From: Flammula alnicola | Taxonomy: Eukaryota > Basidiomycota > Agaricomycetes > Agaricales > Strophariaceae | Direction: 5' to 3' | Length of the DNA: 64,000 bases | NCBI GenBank assembly: GCA_015499995.1 | Contig: JADNRV010000095.1 | Coordinates: 147,897-211,896 of the forward strand | Part shown: piece after piece, positions 57,801 to 64,000 of the stretch | Layout: each line of letters starts with the position of its first letter | Position numbering within the stretch: the stretch's first letter is position 1 | The notes under the pieces: model-generated | The model's input: only the letters and a program-made list of their open reading frames with translations | The model's database searches: none | Told to the model about the DNA's origin: nothing | Translations under genes and position numbers: made by a program

Positions 57801-60800
57801 ATGAAGCGTCGACATCTAAAAGTTGGCGTTATGGAACGCCTTCCTGGTCCTGAGGAGCTTGTAGAGAATGATCAGTCCAAAAACACCGTTGAGTCTCGCT
57901 CAACTGAGTTTCGAATCTTACCAGATGGCCGCATTTCCTCCCGCTCAGCTTATGTCTCTGTTGAGAACCTCGATGAATTGGGCGCTTTACCTTCGAATAA
58001 TTCCTCCTCCATACAAGACGATTTCAGTGATCATCCTGTCAATGACTGGAATGCTCTTCCAGGAGACCCGAGCGAACACGATGAGCAGACAGCTTTCAAG
58101 AAGCGGCGCCCAGTAAGTTATTCCTTCGAACTCATGGTATTTCGGCCATTAAATTTAATAAATAGGAACATCCTCTTCTCGACTGGGTCCAGGATCGAGA
58201 GCAGTTCATCTCTGAAGTTTTGAGATTGGAAGGAAGAGGCGGCTTTTCAAGCGCCTGTCTACGTTGCCGATCTGGCGCTGTTGCAGAGTACAGATGCCCA
58301 GACTGCGATGGAATGGACTTGGTCTGTCAAGAATGCATCCTGAGCTTGCACGAGCGGTGTGGGCTTCACCGACCCGAGGTTTGATCAAACATTCTTAATG
58401 ATGTGTATTCGCTGACAACCCACCACACCGTTAGAAGTGGTTCCACTCTGAAGGATACTTCAAACGCATTGACCTCATGTCCCTGGGACACCGCTTTCAG
58501 CTTGGCCATGCATTCGGCGAACCATGTCCTTCTCCGGTTTCAGCATTCGGGGCGCTTTCACTCTCCTCGATTTGAACGGCATTCATACTGTGAACGTGCT
58601 CTTTTGCGATTGTGAGAAAGCGCTTCCGACCTTTATTCAACTTCTTCGATTTGGATGGTTTCCGGCAACTGTTGGCTTTCCACGCACAGCAGTCACATTT
58701 CGTCTCCTGCGGTTTTTCCAACTCTTGTCATTCGAGTCAAAATCGACTGTCTTCGAGTTTCACAAAACCCTTTCAAGGCTGACAGATAATACTGGGACGA
58801 AAAGACCAAAGGTAAGAGTTTAATTGAACATCCTTTCGAAATATTTTATTTGATTGTGTTCTAGAATCGATATGCTACGCTTCTTAGAGTAGTACGTGAA
58901 TACGGCCACATGTCGATGCTGAAACGAGGTGGGAGAGGACATGATCGGACGGGTGCAGCTGGGACACGCCATGGCGAGTTGGCATTATTATGTCCTGCTT
59001 GCCCGCAAGTTGGGATAAATTTGCCTGATGGATGGGAGAATACCCCAAAGTCGAAGCAGTAAGCTCATATCTGTATCATATGTCAATGTCCACTTACAGT
59101 TCTGTAGATTTTTGTATGGCCTCTTCATCGGCCTTGATGCGAACTTCCGTTTGAAGCGGAAGATTGTGTCAAGTCATTTGGCAGACCCAGGTTTGTCGCA
59201 AGGATGGGCCTATTTTGTTGAGGAAGACGGATTCAAGAGTTACCTCCAAACTTTCGGAACATTGATTTTGCAGGAGGTATGTGGTTTTGACTTTTAGAAG
59301 TCACGTCAAACCTGACGAGTTCATAAGCCCAGTACATGCTCCAATCATAATGCTGTCAATAAAGAGCGTGCGATGGAAGGGTACGCCGCCTCTGGGGCTG
59401 GTACATGTGATTGTACGCGACATGACATGAAGCGACCCAATGGTGTAGGTGACTTACAGAAAGGCGAACGGTTAGTGGAATTATTACACTGCCGTTCCAT
59501 TCACTGAATCAAAAAATAGCTATATTAATATGGACTATATATTTTTTAATAGTCTAAAGCTACGACCTAATGTCCCTTTTATAACCGTTTCATACGATAT
59601 CGCCTGCCAGTGGAGCATCCATTTGTGGGATCGAATGAAGATATATCCAACCTCTCTCCAGTTTGACCCCGAAACAATGCCAGTATTCCGCTTTCTCATA
59701 CCGAAGTTCCACCTTCGCGCTCATATTATGGCATGCCAAACAATCTATTCACTCAACTACAACAAGGGATGCGCGAGGACAGATGGCGAAGGTGTGGAAA
59801 GGGGATGGGACCACATCAATCCCGTTGCGACTAGCACACGCGAGATGGGTCCCGGGAATCGCCGCGATACAGTCGATGGTCATTTTGGTGATTTCAATTG
59901 GCGAAAGACGTCCTCAATGGGTAAGTAGGCTTAATTTTATCATTGACTGGTATTGATATTGAGACATTTTTATAGGAACATTTTTGCTCTGTCAAATTAA
60001 GGAAGCCGTCCTTGAATTGGCGGAGAAGTCACGTCTTCACGTTGAGTTCTCGCACGGTCTACCCGAAGAAGATGTTGCTGAGTGGACAGCTCAATTGGAT
60101 GCTTGGGAAGATGATCATTCCAAGCCAAATCCATTTGAAGCATCATTGAAAGGTGAGCAGTGATCTATATTTATTTTACAATAAATCTGACTACATATCA
60201 GGGCTATCACAACAGGCCGTCCGCCGTCAGCTCGCTGATGAGGAAACGAAGTCTTTAAAAGACGGAACAGGATTTAATATGCATGAAGACGTATCTGCGA
60301 GTCAGCTAGTTACAGTGGGCCTCGAGTTGGAGAATCAACAGTAAGTCCATTTCATCGTTCATGCCCGTCTTGATCTCACTTGCCACTTAGACATCGCCTC
60401 AAAGTGGATCAAGAATTGCTAGGAATACATGCGACTGACGATCAGAAGGCCAAGTTGACCCTGCGATCAAACTCGTTGAAACGAAAAATTGACGCTTGAT
60501 AGAAAATCGAGCATATGTACATTCCAAGTCTACACCTTCTACGATCTCGTGCAGTCGACGCCAAGGAGCCTCAAGAGCCATCGCCTTCTGATATTCCCCT
60601 GTTTTTGCCGTCATCCATCCCCTCCCAGACACCATGTGACGTTCGCTTGAAGCATATAGAATGGCGGCTACGTTATGCTCAGTGTGGCGACGCGCTTGAC
60701 GACCTGCGAGATGCGCTATGCATGAGGTCTTTCGTCCTCATTGACAAGAAAGATTTCAGCGGGGGCAGCGGCGGAATACACGGTCTCAAGGAATTGTTCA

Positions 60801-61509
60801 GCGCATTCAGGCCAAAGTTAACACCGCAGTTAAGAAATATCGCACTGCACGAACGGCGCTTTCAGAGCTCGCTCCTGTGATTCAGCAGGTTGGATGGGAT
60901 ATCAGTCTCCCAGTTCTAAACGACGTGGACGTTAGGCCGCTAACACCAGAAGAAACAAAGCAAGGAAAAGGTAAGAAGAATGCGAAAGGTAAGAAATCAT
61001 CGACCACTTCGGAAGGTCGAAGGACGATATCATGGATTTGGACTCGCCTAGGAGGAGAGGTTGATTTTAATGAAGATGAACGACTCACGAAAGTATGTTT
61101 TCTTGTTTGTCTACGATACCTTCTAGCTAAATATTTTACAGGCCTTAGGATTGAGTGGTGCAAAAGCCGTGCTCGGCGAGATCGCTGGCATGAAGAGGTC
61201 GAACTTCTTCAAGAAGAAATGCGCCGGGTGCTGACTTACTTCCAGTACAAATCTACCGAGTGGGAGGAGCGCGCTAGCAGAGGTGGAGAGCCGTGGGGCC
61301 TTCCTGGCGTCCTGTGGGATGATGCATCAGTTGAGGGGAGGGTAGCGTATGCGCGTGAGCAGTCGGCGCAGTTTCTGGCGATGAAAAATCATTGTCTTGA
61401 AGTTTGGAAGAACGTTGAGGAATATGTCCGGAGATCTGGTCAAACGGTCGAGCTTGCGATGAAGGCATTGGAGGCAGACGAAGACGAGGACAATGATGTA
61501 GAAAATTAG
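57801..61509 (+). pseudogene. KDZ transposase with CxC2 cluster, damaged
   Basis: Exons seen: 57801-58112, 58166-58378, 58435-58811, 58865-59058, 59108-59276, 59328-59470, 59520-59920, 59976-60152, 60202-60340 and 60391 onward. The cysteine cluster is LRCRSGAVAEYRCPDCDG ... CQECILSLHERCGLH (58,250-58,376), the CxC2 type linked to KDZ transposases. The core follows: NGIHTVNVLFCDC, QLLRFGWFPATV, DANFRLKRKI, VSYDIACQWSIHLWDRM, GEGVERGWDHINPVA and GDFNWRK, with Asp/Asp/Glu candidates in place. Lesions: a frameshift between CPSP and GAFTLLDL (about 58,530-58,565), tandem TGA-TAG at 60,497-60,502 inside an otherwise conserved block, and another frameshift near 60,740-60,760. The last exon splice (61,093-61,141) is uncertain. 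This copy probably cannot make full-length enzyme. Confidence 0.88.
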
Positions 61510-61801
61510 GTTCATGATTGAATGAATTTATTTTCTTATTTTTTGGAGGCAGACGACGACGACAATGGTAATACACACTTATGAGTAGACGAATAAATAT
61601 TATTTTTGTATGGTTTATTTCCATCAGACACAAGTCCGAAGTGTGGGAATTCCTCATAAAAAGGAATTCACCTATCACAGATTTATTTGGAATGCGCCCT
61701 GGCGCATGGGCGGGAGGCGGGACCGGGGCGCATAGGTGGGATGGCGCTGCGACCTGCCGAAGGTGGCACGGGGAGCCCACGGAGGGTACATGCCAAATGT
61801 G
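61510..61801. other. KDZ element, 3' non-coding
   Basis: 3' flank of the transposase, with a GACGACGACAATG copy echoing the coding sequence just upstream and a G/C-rich patch at 61,690-61,790. No gene. Confidence 0.5.
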
Positions 61802-61901
61802 GACATAGAACTCTACTCTAGCTAGAGTAGAAGTGTGCACGGTCAGTACTCCAGGCTAGAATAAAATGTGCACAGTGCTTTTACTGTAATTAGAGTCAAC
61901 T

Positions 61902-61927
61902 GTGCACACCTACTACAGTATCAGGTG
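61902..61927 (-). repeat. KDZ element right terminus
   Basis: The reverse complement begins CACCTGATACTG and ends at GTGCAC. GATA and GTGCAC are in register with the left terminus. Further GTGCAC copies lie at 61,835 and 61,868, with CTCTA/TAGAG motifs between them. Confidence 0.65.
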
Positions 61928-62271
61928 TCTGGCTTGCGTCTTCGCTGGAGTATAGCGAGGGAAACAATGTAAGGAGACAATAAGTCTAATGTGTGATGCA
62001 GCAGCTCGGAGCGCTGGATCCAAGGCCTATGAATCTCGACCAATCGTAGATGCTTGGTAAACGTCCGAATATGAGGTATAGATTCCAATTTGGCCAGCAA
62101 AATGGGGTCCTCGGAGTATTGGGATATGGTACGGAAAATGCCAGCCTGAGCGGGTGAAACGAGCGCTCTACACGTTAAAGCACATGCACATAACGATCGG
62201 TAGTCGTCCTCTGAATCCAGATGACTGAGAATGGCGCAAAGCAATTCTGGGGGCAATTGGTGAAAGGGCAT
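61928..62271 (-). pseudogene. F-box gene, 5' part, split by KDZ element
   Basis: Encodes MPFHQLPPELLCAILSHL, LCACALTCRALVSPAQ, and on to LQRRRKP, where the element begins; two chance codons and a stop follow. It continues at 48,819. An upstream extension of the frame to 62,508 contains no family-conserved residues apart from CVAHK just before MPF. It includes the right-hand 7-bp duplication at 61,928-61,934. The transcript would now read into the transposon terminus, giving a truncated F-box-only protein that could still bind Skp1. Confidence 0.92.
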
Positions 62272-62589
62272 TTTGTGGGCAACACACACGGTCGTGTACT
62301 GGGCTGTTGTTATATCGGCGTTGGCTAGGGCGTTCTCGTCAGCAGATTTCGTATAAATCCTGATGCGTGATGTGCTAAAACGCTTATCAAATTCATTTTG
62401 AAACAACAAAATCCAGTCACAGCCTTCAACGATTCTCACAGAAGGAATCACGATGGCGCTCTGTGGCATTATCAACTCCTGTTGGATGCTATGTAGACAA
62501 GGAGTCATAACTCAGGTCTGAGCTGACAATAAAAATAAACAAATGGTTCTAAATCTTAATCCCCTTCCGACTTTACATGTTTTGTCTGA
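62272..62589. other. F-box 5' flank
   Basis: Upstream region of the split F-box gene. It shares GTTATATCGGCGTTGGCTAG-type sequence with the flanks at 25,080, 37,500 and 45,400. No separate gene. Confidence 0.5.
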
Positions 62590-62775
62590 TTATTGTCTGG
62601 CAACACCTCCAGAACTACATATCTCGACACATGCGGTCGGTCCTCTCATTTTCTCCATATTTTAATGGTCATCATTGTAGAATATATATGTGACCGTATA
62701 TCAATAGTATCTAGCTTCCTTGATTCCAGTGGGCACTGCTGTTGCATGCTATAGACGCCCACATGTGTGCAATTT
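62590..62775 (-). repeat. Repeat inverted relative to 2,070-2,260
   Basis: The reverse complement matches 2,070-2,260, including TGTGGGCGTCTATAGCATGC and GATACTATTGATATACGGTC. Confidence 0.75.
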
Positions 62776-62779
62776 GCGT

Positions 62780-64000
62780 GGTACGCGTGAAAAAACCCAA
62801 AGATGATCAATGATCGATACTGAATCGCACTCACCAGACCCATTCGCCACTAAGCACTCTGATATTTGACTCGAGGCGTGGGTTTTAGTAGAGAATTTGA
62901 CGCTGGCTGTGATATGCTACGTACGAGGATGGTATGTTGGAATGAGAACAAAGAAAGGAGCCAAGGGTGTGCACCGGCAATTGCCGGCATACAGCCTAGG
63001 GAGGGGGGGTCCCGTCATGGCTTATCCAAATAAAAATTTGAAGTAAATTTTTGGCAGAATAACACATCTAGAGGGTTCCTGCAAAGTATTATACACTGTT
63101 TCCATGAATTTACGGCCCACATGAGCTGCCTGTGGCTCAACAGCAAGAATGTGTCCAGATTTGGACACATTATGTCAGCAGTCAGATCGGCCCGAACACG
63201 GTTACGTAGCAGATCAGTCTTAGTTAGGAAGATCTGATCAGGCACGTGACAATTTATTTCCTTTTTTGGAATGGCTAAGGGGGTTAACAAACCCTTATCC
63301 AAATAAAAGTACCTCGTATATCTGAAAAAAAAAATTGCATACCCCTTGAAAGGAGCAGCCAAAATGGGTCAAGGGTTTTCGCGTCCGGGCCGGGTACCCT
63401 CCATGACGTCACACGTTCCGCTTTCTTTTACTTCGAAAGTTGCAGTAAAGAGGCAATAAGCAAGCGCCACTCCAGATAATAATATGTGCTCAAGCGAGTC
63501 GATGCAATGAATGAATGAAAGATATATGACTATCTGAAGGTGGTACTCCCACGTAATGTATTCCTTCGTTCACCAAGGCGCCAAAATGACCGCGAAAAAA
63601 AGGATGGCGCGGTTTGGGCGCGGTCGTACGATGAACGTTGAACAGAAGTCCATGGCTGGGCACAAAAATGGAAAGGAACCAAAATGGCTGCTCGTAAACT
63701 GACCCAGCCTCGCAAATCGCACAAATCTCGGCAAAAGGATGAAATCCAAATCGCGCACACAACAACGACAGTCCAAACAAAGAAATGACAACGATCATGC
63801 ACTGCACGAGCTATAATTCTACGGGACGAGGAGGGTTTGCGAGGAATTCTTGTACAATCACAGTAAAAAGAACGATGTGAGGTCAAGGCGCCAAGACGTC
63901 GAGGTTGTTAAGAACGTCAGCGTAAGTGCTGAAGCGCTGACGCACGATGCGTGACCATGAAGATACTGGGTACTTTTGCCGAGGAAATTGGTGAGCTTTG
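62780..64000 (+). repeat. Dispersed repeat family R1, copy 4 (runs off window)
   Basis: Collinear with 21,960-23,470: GATCGATACTGAATCG, GACTCGAGGCGTGGG, CTACGTACGAGGATGGT, CTGACCCAGCCTCGCAAATCG, and a GACGCACGATGCGTGACCAT block near the end. 63,010-63,360 is absent from the first copy and may be a nested insertion: ATCCAAATAAAA occurs near both of its ends (63,027 and 63,298). No gene supported. Confidence 0.65.

Larger units (their letters stand above)
48820..61927. mobile_element. 13.1-kb KDZ-superfamily transposon with cargo genes
   Basis: 13,108 bp inserted in an F-box exon, flanked by TCTGGCT repeats. The ends form a weak inverted repeat over 26 bp in which GATA and the terminal-proximal GTGCAC lie at identical distances from the two edges. 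Contents, left to right: tandem repeats, a 639-aa gene (minus), a GTGCAC-rich divergent promoter, an RNase H1-N-like gene (plus), a 200-aa gene (minus), a doubtful gene (minus), two repeat arrays, a 184-aa gene (plus) and the KDZ transposase (plus, damaged). KDZ (Kyakuja-Dileera-Zisupton) elements are known to have expanded in Agaricomycetes, often together with TET/JBP genes; no TET/JBP gene is visible here. Confidence 0.9.

Noticed and set aside
58479..58546. An intron explaining the first transposase frameshift
   Set aside because: The only nearby donor-acceptor pair would delete the conserved LGH...QLGH...CPSP block, so a real frameshift is more likely.
48820..61927. A TET/JBP dioxygenase gene, expected because fungal KDZ elements are often linked to such genes
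   Set aside because: No open frame in the element shows the HxD...H iron-binding pattern in a plausible double-stranded beta-helix context.
1..64000. CRISPR array or bacterial operons
   Set aside because: Spliceosomal introns throughout indicate a eukaryotic nuclear genome. The tandem repeats are irregular and lack spacer structure.

Overview
The window reads as a filamentous basidiomycete, most likely an Agaricomycete. This is inferred from dense 46-71 nt introns with GT(A/G)(A/C/T)G donors and CTAAC/CTGAC-type branch sites, a secreted sedolisin, small secreted proteins, a paralogous F-box family and a KDZ-type transposon. Long stretches are gene-poor and made of dispersed repeats, so this looks like an accessory, transposon-rich compartment rather than a core-gene region.

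Layout. 0-6 kb: repeats and an intact two-exon F-box gene (2441-3642). 5.9-8.7 kb: a complete-looking DNA transposon with identical 50-bp terminal inverted repeats, a DD34E transposase and a convergent five-exon accessory gene. 9-15 kb: repeat debris, a protein-kinase-fold gene that lacks catalytic residues, and an intron-containing tRNA-Lys(UUU). 15.4-17.4 kb: a five-exon secreted sedolisin. 17.4-23.8 kb: non-coding repeats. 23.9-25.4 kb: a second F-box gene and a perfect 74-bp palindrome. 26.8-28.3 kb: a secreted phosphotransferase-like protein with a long Arg-Ser repeat tail. 30.8-32.0 kb: a third intact F-box gene. 33-37 kb: three small secreted protein genes. 36.7-40.2 and 44.5-47.7 kb: a segmental duplication carrying F-box pseudogenes and an internal inversion. 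Between its copies lie a truncated Nudix gene, a hAT-like non-autonomous element and another secreted protein gene.

The main structure is at 48,820-61,927: a 13.1-kb KDZ-superfamily transposon inserted inside exon 1 of a fourth F-box gene. The F-box halves sit at 47,958-48,819 and 61,928-62,271, and a 7-bp target duplication (TCTGGCT) flanks the element. Joining the halves restores exactly the 778-nt exon length of two paralogues. The element carries at least four multi-exon cargo genes that appear open: a 639-aa protein, a protein with an RNase H1 N-terminal/viroplasmin-like domain, a 200-aa charged helical protein and a 184-aa protein. Its transposase (CxC2 cysteine cluster plus KDZ core) has two frameshifts and a tandem stop. 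The palindrome GTGCAC occurs three times near each end and six times in the divergent intergenic region between two cargo genes, which suggests a shared binding site for transposition and promoter control.

Exon structures were built by hand from splice signals, reading frame and paralogue comparison. They have not been checked against transcripts or databases.
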